A DNA stretch of 64,000 nt from Capsicum annuum (Eukaryota > Streptophyta > Magnoliopsida > Solanales > Solanaceae). Each line of letters opens with the position of its first letter. The stretch's first letter is position 1. Below, piece by piece: positions 1-11,130 of this stretch. Below the pieces are notes generated by a model that was given only the letters and a program-made list of their open reading frames with translations, searched no databases and was not told where the DNA came from. Location of the stretch: assembly GCF_002878395.1 (NCBI RefSeq), contig NC_061121.1, forward strand, positions 137,547,671-137,611,670, given 5' to 3'. The position numbers and the translations under genes are program-made.

Positions 1-780
1 TACTATTTCTCAGGAGTTTGAGGCATCTTTTGATGTTGATGCTGGTATGTTGAAACCTTTTTTTCCTATGGTTTGTATGGTTTATTTAGTTCAGGGTCCC
101 CCTTTTTTGTTACCTTATTTGTAGTTATGTATTTCGGTCTTAAGATTACTTTGGACTCTTTGCTTCTTGTTTGTACCCCAGTAGGTTACCCCGTAACTAC
201 CAAAAAAGTCTATAAGGGGTGTGTGGTATTTATTTATAGTAAAGAGGTCTTAGTGGATTTGTGTACGACTAGAATATGGTGGATTTCTATATCATTTGGG
301 GGAATGGATTTGTTGCCCTCTTGTTATTCTTCATTAAATTGTTGGATCCATAAAAAGATTGCCTTTAGGCTCCTAGGTAAGTCATTTATGAAATTGGAGA
401 ATGGTTTCATTTGGTTCTCTATATTTTAAGTGAAATATTATAACTTAGAACTTGGAGATTGATCTCCAAAGGGATGTCCTCATTAGTCAGTTCAGGTTAA
501 AGATCCTAACTTAGAAGGTCCTTCTTTGGTTGTGTTTTGATAGTGGACAAATTTCCTGAAGGTTATCTTGATGACCCTCATTATGTTTTTCTACTTGGGA
601 GGTTCGTTTGGGATTGGTTTTGTTTTAAAAACTTCTCCAATTTCTATTCTTTCTTTATAGAATGGTTCTGATTGACTTAAAGGAGCTTAAAGGATAAATT
701 TAAGGATCTCTTAGATAAAGGTTATCTTCGTCATAGTGTTTCTCCATGGGGTATTTTGTTCTTGCATGCATAAGGAGAAT
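1..780 (+). pseudogene. Ty3/gypsy protease and start of reverse transcriptase, degenerate (element I)
   Basis: The open frame 73-429 (118 codons) reads as a chromovirus aspartic protease: SSGSPFFVT stands where the active-site loop belongs, followed by CTPVG, a GCVV block and a SCYSSLNC block in the family order. The catalytic Asp of the usual D-S/T-G triad is replaced by Ser (codon 88-90). After stops and frameshifts, 676-770 gives DLLDKGYLRHSVSPWG, the conserved start of the RT domain. In an intact element this polyprotein would process itself and copy the RNA into DNA. Here it is interrupted and the protease lacks its key residue. Plus orientation matches the chromodomain tail and polypurine tract further right. 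Lineage (Tekay/Del-type chromovirus) is inferred from motif style. Confidence 0.72.
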
Positions 781-2390
781 TGTTTCCCTAGAAATAGATA
801 GGATGTTGGTTGGTGGAAAAAGAATTTTGAATTTCCTTTTTGTTAAGAGAATCATATGTGTATATTCCATTCTATATTGGGTATTTTGATAGTATTGATT
901 GGTGGTTGGTAGATCTTAGGATTGAACCTAGAGGCTTGATCATGGTAAATGGAGTATGTTAGCTTGGGAATACAAATGCAGGAATTGTGGGGGGTAATTT
1001 TGTAGGTCAGGGGTTTAGGCATTGGATAGGTTAGATCATGGAAAATATATGTATATTTGTCCCTATAGTTTTATTTTATTTTTTGAATGAAATTTATTAT
1101 TAAATTCATGGTTTTAAATAGAGGTATTGGTACAACTTAAATCTTTGACATGATTCCTCATTTAATTGATTTTCCACGGATTATGATGCATTATTCACAC
1201 TTTTTTTATGTTTATCAACATTGTGGAATTTATGGGAATGTTAAATGGATTTTGGGGCACTATGGATTACCCAATTACTGTGTTCTGGTCTTAGAAATTC
1301 TGTACCCTCAAAATTGTTTTTGAAATTATCATTGAATATCATATTGTCATATGGTTTGAATATTCTTGACTCTTTGGATTGCCTACATAGTTGAAGGCAC
1401 TTGAATTGGTTTTGTTTGGATTCAAATGATTTTGAAAAGCCTTGGTGGCCATGGTTAGATTTTCCATGGTTTTTGTTTAATTGAAAATCTTGGAGTCAAT
1501 TTGATCTCATGGTTTTTACATGTCTATACTGGGCTCATGGTAGCATTTTGTTGAATTAGGTTTTTGGCATAGGAGAACCAAGAGTCCTTGGTGTACATCC
1601 TTGGTGATACCTTTTAGAGCAAAGTATTTTCCTTGTAGGTATAATAGGGGTAAGGTGGATGGTTATTCCAATACTTTTGTGTCTTGTCCCTTTGATCTTA
1701 CCTTGGGATGCATGGATTACTCTTATAATTTGGTTTCTCAAATAACTCTTCTTATATTAGGATGGTAGTGGTTTGGGAAGTATTGTTATGCGTTGTAATA
1801 GGGAATATGAAATTCCCTAAGTGGAGGAAAGTCTAGGGTGACTACCAGAGTTAAGGGTTAGGAAGGTAAGGTATGGTTGTTCTTATGGGAAATGGCTAGG
1901 AAGGGAATGGGTGGTGAAAACCTTGTGAAAGTTGTAAAGGGTACTAGATATTTTGATGGATAGATCATACCGTGGATATATAAGTCAAAGGCATAAATGT
2001 TGTGATTGGTAGATATACCAATAGTTGTTTTAGGTACTTCAGATATGTTATACGACATGGTTTTATGAATTGATTTCATGGCATAGTAGTGTATGGTTTT
2101 AGATGTTCAATTATAGGTTGGGGTTTCTGTTGTAGTGGTTGGATATGGTTCGTCCATGTCCTATACTCATGGTTTCCACATTATAATGTTGATAGAAGCG
2201 AAGTGATTTTTTGGGATAGATGTAAGGAGTGGAGCTTGGTGGCCTAAGTTAACTCCATTTAGCTTTGGATAGGCTTGAACATGGAGGTGGTGTATAGATA
2301 GACTCAAGCTCTCATTGTGGTGATTCTTAGTAAATTCTAAGTTTATTGGACTTGCCCTTCCATAAGTACATTCAGTTGGTATTCTATGAG
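781..2390 (+). other. Degenerate interior of element I, no domain recognised
   Basis: This 1.6 kb lies between the RT start and the chromodomain tail of element I, so RT, RNase H and integrase would be expected. I could not match any convincing motif: no (Y/I)DD box, no HHCC finger, no DD35E spacing. The few frames over 60 codons on the minus strand have no family resemblance. It may be heavily mutated pol or an unrelated insertion. Confidence 0.35.
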
Positions 2391-2640
2391 TTTGCATTGA
2401 GTTATAGTGTGGATGGTCCTTGGTTGCTTGTTTTCTTTGGGTGGTATTCGTATCTCAAATTCCTTGTTCTTTAAAGAGGTCTCGATGAGGATCTTATATT
2501 GGAAAGTTTGTCGGTTCTTAACAAAAGGTGCGGATTCAGTAAAGTTTCCATAGTGGAACATAGAGTCCGATAAAGCCATTTGGAATATAGAAGGGGACAT
2601 GGAGTCCAAGTATCCGCGTTGGTTCATCTGAAAACTCATG
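2391..2640 (+). pseudogene. Ty3/gypsy chromodomain tail of the polyprotein (element I)
   Basis: With frameshifts, the stretch contains in order the blocks that end chromovirus polyproteins: a fragment resembling the Arg/Lys-rich ILDR-x-VRxLR segment (about 2497-2530), a VKVLW-like segment (about 2535-2560) and finally DMESKYPRWF (2597-2627) before a stop at 2628. In intact chromoviruses this C-terminal region binds chromatin and steers integration. The frame is broken several times, so no product is expected. Confidence 0.6.
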
Positions 2641-2917
2641 TGTAGGCTTTATGTATTTTATCGCTTCTTGGTTTCTAAGTTTGTTAAAGGTGATGAATGG
2701 TTACTCTCGTATCTTAGTGTTATGACTTAGTTAAGGGTCAAAATGGAGGTGTTAGGGTGTAAATCACGTTTGGGGTGTATGCTGATCGTCTCATCTTTTT
2801 TGGTGTCCTTGTCTTCTTTTTTAGGTTGAAGGAAATTTTGATGTGTGTTAATATGTTACCTCATGTTTGTTCTAACCCTCCCCATTATTCGAGGATAAAT
2901 GATCCGAGTGGGGGAGA
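2641..2917 (+). other. 3' untranslated region and polypurine tract of element I
   Basis: Non-coding spacer after the polyprotein stop. It ends in ATTCGAGGATAAATG (2886-2900) followed by TGGGGGAGA (2909-2917). This pairing of a TTCGAGGA-type block with a G-rich purine run directly before the LTR is the usual plus-strand primer arrangement of these gypsy elements. The same layout recurs at 7372-7400 for element II. Confidence 0.65.
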
Positions 2918-5122
2918 CTAAAAAACCTCCAAGTCCTGGACCCTTGCTATATTTCCTTGGTTTTGGACTTACTGAACTTTGTACGACCCAAGGGTACCAA
3001 TTGTACCCTTCAATACGACTTACGGAATATCTTGGTAATTCACTCATACACTAGGTAGTGTGTTTGGGATAGGTACTACAGAAGATACTTATCATATTAG
3101 TACGAGTCATATAGTAACATATGAGTGGTGCAAGGCAAGTCGTATGGTGCTTGTTTGGGTTGTCATGTGGAATCTTTCCAAGGTACGATTAATGGGTAAG
3201 ATTGAGTGTACCACTCGTACCCTTAGGTACACGTTAAAGAGGTATGAGTCATATAGAAACTAGTAGGTAGGGTCTTGGCAAGGTCTTGGATATGAGTTGG
3301 GGTATCACTCGTACCCTAGGATATAGATGGTATAGGTTCGTCGTACACTTGGAAATGGATTTTTTTGAATTTAAAGTCAAGGCTGCTCTGGATATTTCTT
3401 CATTCAAAGCCCTTCTGTTCTCACATTTTATAACCCCTGGTTTCCTCTCAAAACACTTATTAAAGGATAGAAAAACTCCAAATGCTCTCTCAAACTTTCT
3501 CTTGAAGATTGGAGGCTAGAGTTTCTTCATATATTCTTCAAAGGGCTCAAGAGTCATGTTTCTCTTTAAAATCTTCTTGTATAAGGAATGTACACCTTTG
3601 CTCATTGTTAGTTCAAACTAAAGGCATATGTATTATGTTTTAAACATTGAGTTATGAATCATGAATGGTAGTTTCGGAAATATATTTTGAGGAAAGTAGT
3701 GCATATGGTTTGGTATTATTTTAACTATGTTTTAACATGTTTTTGGTAATGCTTTGTATATGTTGGTACTTTTTGGTTATGGTTTAACATATGGGTCTTG
3801 AGTAACCCTAATTATGGTGGTTAAAGCATTGGTATTGATCTTGGTAAAATTATAACCTCAACATGTTTTATAAAATGGATTAAAGAATGTTTTCACTCTA
3901 TTGCTGAATTTTTATTGAAACTCTTGCATGGTTTGGTTTGGTAATGGAAACCTAAATGCATTTGGGTGGTTTTGCCCACTTTATAAGATATAAATGCTTT
4001 AAAAGTAAGTCATGGTTATTAATGGTTTGGAATGGATTTAAATGTTATATAGTGTGTGCATGGTTTGGAATGATTACATGGTAAAGACTTGGTATCTATG
4101 AAATAGGTCATGCTTGTAGGGTACATGGGAATCCCCCAAGTCGTCTAATATGGTTATTGGAAGGGTAGAAAGAATCCCTTAAACATACACATGGTTGTCT
4201 ATGGATAGTACTTACAAGTATAGTCGTTGTAACGATACCACTACTAATGGCCTTGGTTATTAAATGGTTAATGGATTTGTTAGTTTCTTAGTAATGGTTT
4301 TAATTTGAAAATAATGGCGGGGTGTGCAGCAAAGTCAGGGAAGGTGGAGGTCCCGGGGGACCAAAACTAGAAACTCATATTTGTCGATATGAGGTTTGGT
4401 TTTGGTGACCGTGTGCATGATGTTATACTTTATATTTAGGGGATGTACTAGTCATCCAATGTTTTCTTCCATGGTCGTGTGGCTACATGCACTAGGGCCC
4501 TTTCAACAAGGGAAGCTGAACCCATATAGCCCATAGGTGGTTTAGGAGGGCAAAGATACACAAAACCCTGGTAAAGTTTTTAAAGGCATGCGAAACTCGG
4601 TTCCCTTTCCCAGCATGGTTATATATATGTTTGTATGGTTGCATACTTTGTGGATGGTTGTACTTCTCTTTATGAATAGAATTATTGTATCCTTATCTTG
4701 AGTGCATGCTAGTGTTCACTCACTAACCCATCTTCGAGCGGCTGTATACCTATGCTATGCTTGGACCAAACATTATACTTCTCCTTCTTAGTGATTGGAT
4801 TTGGGGATAGTTGATGTTGGATTAAAGTAGTGATCTTCTATAGTTCGGAAAACATCAGTTTCATATCATGACACTTCAATTTTTGTCTATGGTCGGGGGC
4901 ATGTTCTGACTAGGTACACTTTGGTTGGTCTAGAGGCTTTCTATGGTCAACTATAGACTTAGGTGGACTGGTTATGTTTCATCTGTATGTATATACATGC
5001 ATTGTATTCTTATAATTTCTTATGGTTTATGGGTTTTGACATTGGTTTTGTTGGTCATTGGGTGGTTGGACTTGGTTAGGTTGGTCTCGAATATAGGCAT
5101 ATCCCAAAGTTACCACATAGTT
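2918..5122 (+). repeat. 3' LTR of element I (Ty3/gypsy)
   Basis: The LTR is fixed on the left by the polypurine tract at 2909-2917. The first 450 bases repeat variants of a GTACGAGTCATATAG-like and CTCGTACCC-like phrase (about 3090-3320). A block near 4480-4560 resembles, in reverse complement, 59270-59310, suggesting that the minus-strand LTR at the right end of the window belongs to a related family. The right end lacks a clear terminal CA and is abutted by the element II LTR fragment at 5123, so it may be truncated. No coding potential is seen; the open frames 3060-3263, 3286-3519 and 4943-5125 look like chance. Confidence 0.55.
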
Positions 5123-5370
5123 TGATACTATAATACACCGTATTTCTACCTAGCTTGAAATCATCCTAAGTATGTTATAAACTTACATTGAAAGATGAAT
5201 CAACTTTTATATACGTGGAATTTGTAAGATTTTCACTTTTTGTCATGAGAGAAATTGAACTAGCTTTCCAAAGATACAAATTTCATCCAAATTCGGTATC
5301 AGGGTAGAAAGTTATGGCCGTTTTACAAAAGGCAATCAAAACTGCCCAGGTGCGATGATGAGGGCCGACG
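5123..5370 (+). repeat. Truncated 5' LTR of element II
   Basis: About 248 bases match the start of the LTR at 7401 almost base for base, from the TACTATAATACACCG / TACTTTAGTACCTCG opening to the shared phrase AAACTGCCCAGGTGC. The LTR then stops at the dyad-word tract and jumps straight into pol. An internal deletion therefore removed the rest of the 5' LTR, the primer site, gag, protease, RT and most of RNase H. Confidence 0.75.
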
Positions 5371-5580
5371 TGGTTACAGATCTTGAAAGATTATGACATG
5401 AGTGTCCTTTAGCATCCAGGCAATGCTCTCAGTAGATTGTCTGTGGATAGTATTGAGGACAATAAGAAAAAGTTAGCTGAGGAAATCCATCATCTTGCCA
5501 GACTAGCCGTTCGCTTAGTCAATTTAGAGGAGGGTGGCATATGTATTTAGAGTAGTTCAGAATTATCTCTAGTTTACGAG
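5371..5580 (+). pseudogene. RNase H C-terminal end of gypsy pol (element II)
   Basis: Directly after the LTR breakpoint the frame reads LKDYDMSVL, then a stop, HPG, and ALSRLSVDS. This is the LKDYD...YHPGKAN...ADALSR signature that closes RNase H in gypsy elements. RNase H degrades the RNA template during reverse transcription. Only this C-terminal strip remains; the catalytic Asp/Glu residues lie in the deleted part. It runs on into the integrase region. Confidence 0.75.
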
Positions 5581-6500
5581 GTGAAAGAAAAGAAAGATAG
5601 AGATCCCAGCATTTTCAAGTTAAAAGAGTCAGCCAAGGATCAGAAAGTTGAGGTCTTCTCCAAAAGGGGAGATGGTGTATTGCGTTGTCAGGGGCGTCTG
5701 TGTGTTCCAGGTGTAGACCACTTAAGGCAACAAATTCCTGCAAAAGAGCATGGTGCATGCTACTCATTCATCTAGGGGCTAGTAAGATGTACCGCGATTT
5801 GTGGAAGATCTATTGGTGGAGTGGGATGAAAAGAAATATTGCAGAGTTTGTGGCTAAGTGCTCTACATGTCACCCGGTTAACATAGAGCATCAGAAGCCT
5901 AATGGGTCCATGCAGGAGTTCAGTATTCCTACTTAGAAGTGGGAAAAAGTGAATATGGACTTTGTGATGGGTTTTCCTCGTACTCGTCGCCAACATGATT
6001 CAGTCTGGGTCATTGTAGAAAGAATGACCAAATTAGTTCATTCCCTTCCAATCCATACCTCTTATCCAGCCGAGGATTACGCCAAAATCTACATCAGAGT
6101 GTTGGTCAGATTATACGGTGTTCCGTTATCTATTATCTCAGACAGAGGTACCCAGTTCATCTTTTATTTCTGGAAACTGTTCCAAATAGGTCTTGGTACC
6201 CAATTTTATCTCAATACCGTCTTTCATCCTTAGACGGATAGTCAAGCAGGAAGGACCATTCAGACGTTAGAAGATATGCTAAAGTCGTGCACAATTGATT
6301 TCAAGGGTAGTTGGGATGACCACCTGCCTTTGATTGAGTTTGCATACAACAATAGTTATCATTCCAGTATTAAGATAGCTCCATTCAAAGCTCTCTATGG
6401 TAGGAGATGTAGATCTCCAGCCGGTTGGTTCGAAGTTAGTGAGGCCTCAGTTATAGGTCCTAACTTAGTATTCAATGCCTTAGAAAAAGTCTAGTTGATC
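5581..6500 (+). pseudogene. Ty3/gypsy integrase, nearly complete but mutated (element II)
   Basis: The best-preserved protein region of the window. The zinc-finger part spans 5690-5890 (HLGASKMYRDL, YWWSGMKR, CSTC) with a frameshift near 5750 that moves it between the frames of 5581-5775 and 5685-5936. The catalytic core follows: Asp in NMDFVMGFP (codon 5958-5960), Asp in ISDRGTQF (codon 6141-6143), and 35 residues later a Gly (codon 6249-6251) in QAGRTIQ where family members have Glu. The third acid of the D,D-35-E triad is therefore lost. Stops occur at 5937 and 6231. AYNNSYHSSI and ALYGRRCRSP (6343-6420) complete the core. Integrase joins the cDNA to host DNA; this copy could not. Confidence 0.85.
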
Positions 6501-7020
6501 AGAGAAAAACTCTGGGCTACTCAGATCCGATAGAATTCTTATACAGATATATGTAGAAAGGATATTGAGTTTGAGTTTGGTAATTATGTCTATCTAAAGA
6601 TCTCTCCCATAAAGGGAGTGAAGAGATTCGGCAAGAAGGGAAAGCTCAATCCCCGATAGGTCGGTCCCTTCAAGATTCTAAGTTGATTCCGCAAGGTAGC
6701 CTATGAGTTTGAATTGCCTTCAGATCTAGCCTCAGTTCATCCAGTCTTCTATGTATATTTTCACAAGAATTTTATAGGCGACCCAGCAGTCGTAGTCCCT
6801 ATTTAGATCATAGAAGTTTAGAACAGCCTCTCTTATGAATAGATTCCAGTCAAAATCCTAGACTATCGGACTCGTAGACTGAGGAATAAAGAAGTCCCTC
6901 TTGTTAAAGTTCTTTGGCAAAATCAATCCGTTGAGGGAGCTACCTGGGAAGCACAAGAAGACATGCAGACCAAGTATCCTTACCTATTCTTTGCCAACTT
7001 AGATCTTACTCAAGGTAATA
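6501..7020 (+). pseudogene. Integrase C-terminus and chromodomain (element II)
   Basis: Continuing in the integrase frame with several stops: GNYVYLKISPIKGV (GPY/F-type module, about 6580-6620), VGPFKIL, SDLASVHPVFYV, ILDYRTRRLRNKEVPLVKVLW, then GATWEAQEDMQTKYPYLF (about 6937-6993). These are the standard closing blocks of a chromovirus polyprotein. The frame loses similarity after FANLDL at about 7005. Role in intact relatives: chromatin targeting of integration. Confidence 0.82.
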
Positions 7021-7400
7021 GTTCTCCTTATGTTTTTCAGTTATATGTTCAGATTTCAGTGACAAGCTTAGTATCCATTTCATGTTCATGATCCCTTATA
7101 AACTTTGTAGTAGGTAGCATTACATAGTCAGTCATGCATTCATGTGTCAGTTGAGTCATGTATTCATGTATCAGATATACTTGTTCACTTTGATGAGAAA
7201 CTCATCTTATCAGTAACTTGGTCGTACAATCATAGATCTATTACACATTTATTGGATATGCATGTTCGGTATGATATATTCATTTATCAGTCAGGTCAGT
7301 CATGAGATCATGTCCAGTTATTCATGTTTAGTATGTACGTCGATTATCATCTCCTATCTCACTCAGTGTCATTCGAGGATGTATGTGCTCAATGGGGAGA
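7021..7400 (+). other. 3' untranslated region and polypurine tract of element II
   Basis: Non-coding, rich in TCATG/ATTCATG phrases. It ends with CATTCGAGGATGTATG (7371-7386) and the purine run AATGGGGAGA (7391-7400) that sets the start of the LTR. Confidence 0.65.
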
Positions 7401-10057
7401 TACTTTAGTACCTCGTACTTCTACCTAGCTTGAAATTGTCATAAGTATGTTAGAAACTTACTTTGAAAGATGAATCCACTTTTATTTACTTGGAATATTT
7501 AAGATTTTCACATTTTGTCATGTGGGAAATTAAATTAGCTTTCCAATGATACTAATTTCATCCAAATCCGATATTGGGGTAGAAAGTTATGGCTATTTTA
7601 TAGAAAGCAGTCAAAACTGCCCAGGTGCAACGATGAGGGCTGATAGACTATCGACCTAGCGATGGACCGTCACCCAAACCGTCGCAGCGAAGGTAGTGAG
7701 ACCACCTTCTGCCTAAGGGTGATGACTTAAGAAGATGAAATGTCGAGCTAGCGATGGACCATCGTCCAAGCCATCACGGCAGAGGCAGTGAACCCCTATT
7801 CTTCCTATGTGCGATGGTTAGGACTGACGGACCATCGACCCAGCAACAGACCATCGCACCCACCATCGCATAGTTTGTTCAGTTATTTTAAAGTTTTTTT
7901 AAAGGGTTATTTGGGACTTTTTCCAAATGTTTTAACCCCCAATTATATCTGACCAAGGCTTATAAGTTCATTATCCATCTATAACATCAAATTAGGGTTT
8001 TCTCTCAAAGATAATCCCCAAGAACAAGATCAAAATCATTCTACAAGAAACTATAAGATTCAAAGTTTTTTAAGTCCAGGAACTTTAAGAAACTCATAAC
8101 CCAGGTATTTCATGTGTTGATTCATGGGTCTCTTTCACCCATGAAGGTCAAGAATCTCTTTTCAAAATCCAAGATTTGTGTATTTATGAATGTTCATGAT
8201 TTAAATTGAATTAAAATTTATGTTCATGATATTGTGTGGTTTTGATTCATGTTTGAAATTACCTATTCCAATAATTGACCCTAGGAAGTGTTGATTTGCA
8301 TAATAACCATGATAAACCCTTAAATTTACATATTGATAGATGTATCCAGGATTATTAGATGTGTTGATGATTGTATAACAAAAGCATGCTTCCCATGTGT
8401 TGGACTAAATGCCTATGTGAAGAAAAAGCGCCATACTAGTATGATACAATGAAATCCCCATTTATATATAAGTTTATGCATGTCAAGTGTTTGGTGAAAT
8501 GTCTTAGTCAATGAGTTAGGGATATATGTATAGCCATTGTGGTTCTTTAGAACTTGTACTTCATGAATTCTCCAACTTATTGTATTATGGATTGTGATGT
8601 TGGTCATTTATTCAAGAAAGTCATGCGTTGTCAATTTAATGCTATCGAGTCCTGGGAGTCCTTGTACCAGACTATTAGCTGTGTGCCTAGAGCCAGTGTT
8701 ATCTTTTCAAGATACTCTCAGTCGATCCATGTTCATAGAAATTCAGTTAGCCATGTGACTCGAGAAAACTCAGTAATCTAAGAAATCTCAAAATTTTAGT
8801 AATCTAAGTAGTATTCTGTCAGTTAATGGAACTCAGTTAATTCAGTCTAGTTCAGTTCAGTAATCCATGTTCAGTGTATATTCAGATGGGAGTAGGAATT
8901 ATCACTGAGAGAACCCAATAATGGAAACACATACTATCAGATGAGGGTGTCATGCGTAGAAGTCATCCTTGCATTCCAGAACTATGTAGCTAGCATAGGC
9001 TGAGACATCAACACTGTTAGATGAAGGTTGATAAGGTTGATAAACACGGTCAGATGAGGGTCCCACCATTCTCTTTTGGGGACACTGTCAGATGAGGGTC
9101 ACCCACAACTTGTCCTTACTAGTGGCACGGTATTGACACCATTCCAATTAAAGTTACAGATTGGACCCCAACTCAGGTATAATGCATTATTTGGGGCATG
9201 TTGGTTGGATAACTACTTCCCATAGTATCATGTTACAGAATTAGGACTGCTAGATACAGTCATTTAGTCTCAGTAATAGAACTTAGATAGTTCTACAAGA
9301 TTCAGGACTGTCAGATACAGTTAACTCAAAAGAATACGAAACTCTGCTAGTTCCGTTAGAACATAGATTGTCAGATACAGTCGCTTAATATCAGTTATTT
9401 AAGTTATACAGATATTAGTATCTCATGTTTCAGTACTCAGGCTTAGTAATCATGTTATCATGAACTCAGTAATAGTTATTATACATTTATGCATGCATTC
9501 TCACGTTCATGTTATCCAGTCAGTTAGTATAGTTCATGAATATAAACCCTTTGCATTCAGCCTACCTCATATGCATACTAGTACATTCAAACGTACTGAC
9601 GCATTTGTGCTATATTGTTTTATACCCTAGGTTTAGAAGCATGAGCTCCAGAGCATCAGTAGCAATCCAGTCTCTGCTGTCATAGTTAGTAGTGAGTCCT
9701 CATCCTTCGAGGACATGACCATTACTTTATATCTCATTAATTAATTTATTTTAGTAGTTGGAGTTAGTTAGGGACATGTCCCATCAACTCCTTATTCAGA
9801 TAGTTCAGTTAGTTAGAGGCTTTTAAGACTATTATATTTGAACAGTTTATTTCATGTTTTGTTTTGGTATTGTGATAACATATCATTTAGAGATTATTTT
9901 ATCAATTTTGAACTTTATGGCCTTACAACCTCTATTTCTGCATTTTATAGTATATTATGAAGTATTTAGGTATATATATTAGTAATGGGTTAACTTGTGG
10001 TCATTCGGGGTCATGAGCATCGTGTAGCATTCTGGGTACCGGATTTGGGTCATTATA
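7401..10057 (+). repeat. 3' LTR of element II, about 2.65 kb
   Basis: Left end fixed by the polypurine tract. Right end at GGGTCATTATA (about 10047-10057), which aligns with GGGGTGTTACA before the primer site of element III. The first 230 bases match the truncated 5' LTR at 5123. The part from about 8975 matches the element III LTR, including a run of TCAGATGAGGGT-type repeats (9000-9110) and ACTGTCAGATACAGT phrases (9240-9380). A tract of CGATGGACCATCG-like dyad words lies at 7640-7870. The frames 8554-8781 and 8413-8607 look accidental. Confidence 0.75.
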
Positions 10058-10401
10058 GATACCCTACCTTATTATATGTTTGGTTGGGTTGGGTAACGGG
10101 GGTAGTTCTCTATCCTAGTTAGGCTTGGGAGTACCCATTATGACAAAGCCTGGTTCGGGTTATGTTACTTGTACTTATACTTACTCTTTATTGCACTTTG
10201 TACTCTTATTGTATTAGAAGCTCCGCATTTATTTCACCAGGTTTTGGATTTACTTAATATTTATTAGTATTTTTAACATATTTATTATGTTAGTTTATTT
10301 CATTTTTCTTGATAGCCCATTACTAGTTGTACAAGAGTTTTCTTACCTACTCGTGGGATATGGTAGGTGCCATAACGACCCAAGAAGTTGGGTTATGAAT
10401 A
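10058..10401 (+). repeat. 5' LTR of element IV, only its 3' part
   Basis: This block aligns with the last 350 bases of the LTR ending at 20867 (shared phrases CTTGTACTTATA, TACTAGTTG, TTACCTACT and a final GAAGTTGGGT). It ends just before a primer-binding site. It abuts the element II LTR end at 10057, so its left part is missing. Confidence 0.62.
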
Positions 10402-10402
10402 C

Positions 10403-10420
10403 TTGGTGTCAAAGCCTAGG
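10403..10420 (+). promoter_or_regulatory. Primer-binding site of element IV (initiator Met tRNA type)
   Basis: TTGGTGTCAAAGCCTAGG differs at two positions from the common TTGGTATCAGAGCC form complementary to the 3' end of initiator methionine tRNA. It follows the LTR end immediately, as expected for the minus-strand primer. Confidence 0.6.
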
Positions 10421-11130
10421 TTTATCAGTGTATGGGTACAAGAACTAAGTATCTAGTAAAGTCTTATGGATTAGTACGGAGATATCTATATCCTTTAATC
10501 TAAAGGCTATAGGATATTATTTTGAAATTCTATTCTTGACTCTTTAATTTGTGTAAGTATTTCTATGAATCTCTAGTACATTATTTAACTTTATTTTGTC
10601 TAGATAGATGATATAAGGTTATCAATAGATACAGATGATACTTTTTCACGTGTGTGTCAACCTTTAGATCAATATTGGTCTAAGGAGTCAATGATTAATA
10701 TCAAAGATTTTCAGCATTATCTAGAGGATTTAAGGTCATCCTATACTCCAATAGTTTTTGTGACATTATTTTCTCATTATAGATTTCACTCTTTTACGAA
10801 TACCTCATATCTAAAGGTGATATCTTATACATCGAGCAGTTCTCAGGACAGAATTAGGTTTGTTAGTGTTCATCAGGGTTCTTTATTAGTTTTAGATTAT
10901 GTATAATTGGCCAAATATACCCTTATGCTATTTTCTTTAGAGCATGTGATGTTGCATTGATTTATTGGAGGATTAGATTTGCCACTCCATTTGGCACCAA
11001 AATATTTTATAGCAGCTGTGTCTTCTTTCTCTCTAGTTGTTGGCAATATAAGGGCCTGCAAAGAGACCATAACTTGGGACATATAGGAGGTGGTGGTAAG
11101 AGGCCATGTTATTAGTATAGTTTTATTGGT
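10421..11130 (+). pseudogene. Leader and gag remnant of element IV
   Basis: After the primer site comes a leader that resembles other solanaceous gypsy leaders (TATCAGTGTATGGGTACAAG). The open frame 10652-10906 ends in VHQGSLLVLDYV. After a stop, the next frame reads LAKYTP and later GGLDLPLHLAPK. This matches the capsid part of gypsy Gag (block QGxMxVxEYxxxFxxLxRYAP, then a SGL block). Gag would form the particle that packages the RNA. Multiple stops and frameshifts make this a dead copy. Confidence 0.5.

Noticed and set aside
1556..2400. Several minus-strand frames of 61-76 codons in the middle of element I
   Set aside because: Opposite to the direction of the identifiable pol pieces and without family motifs; read as chance.
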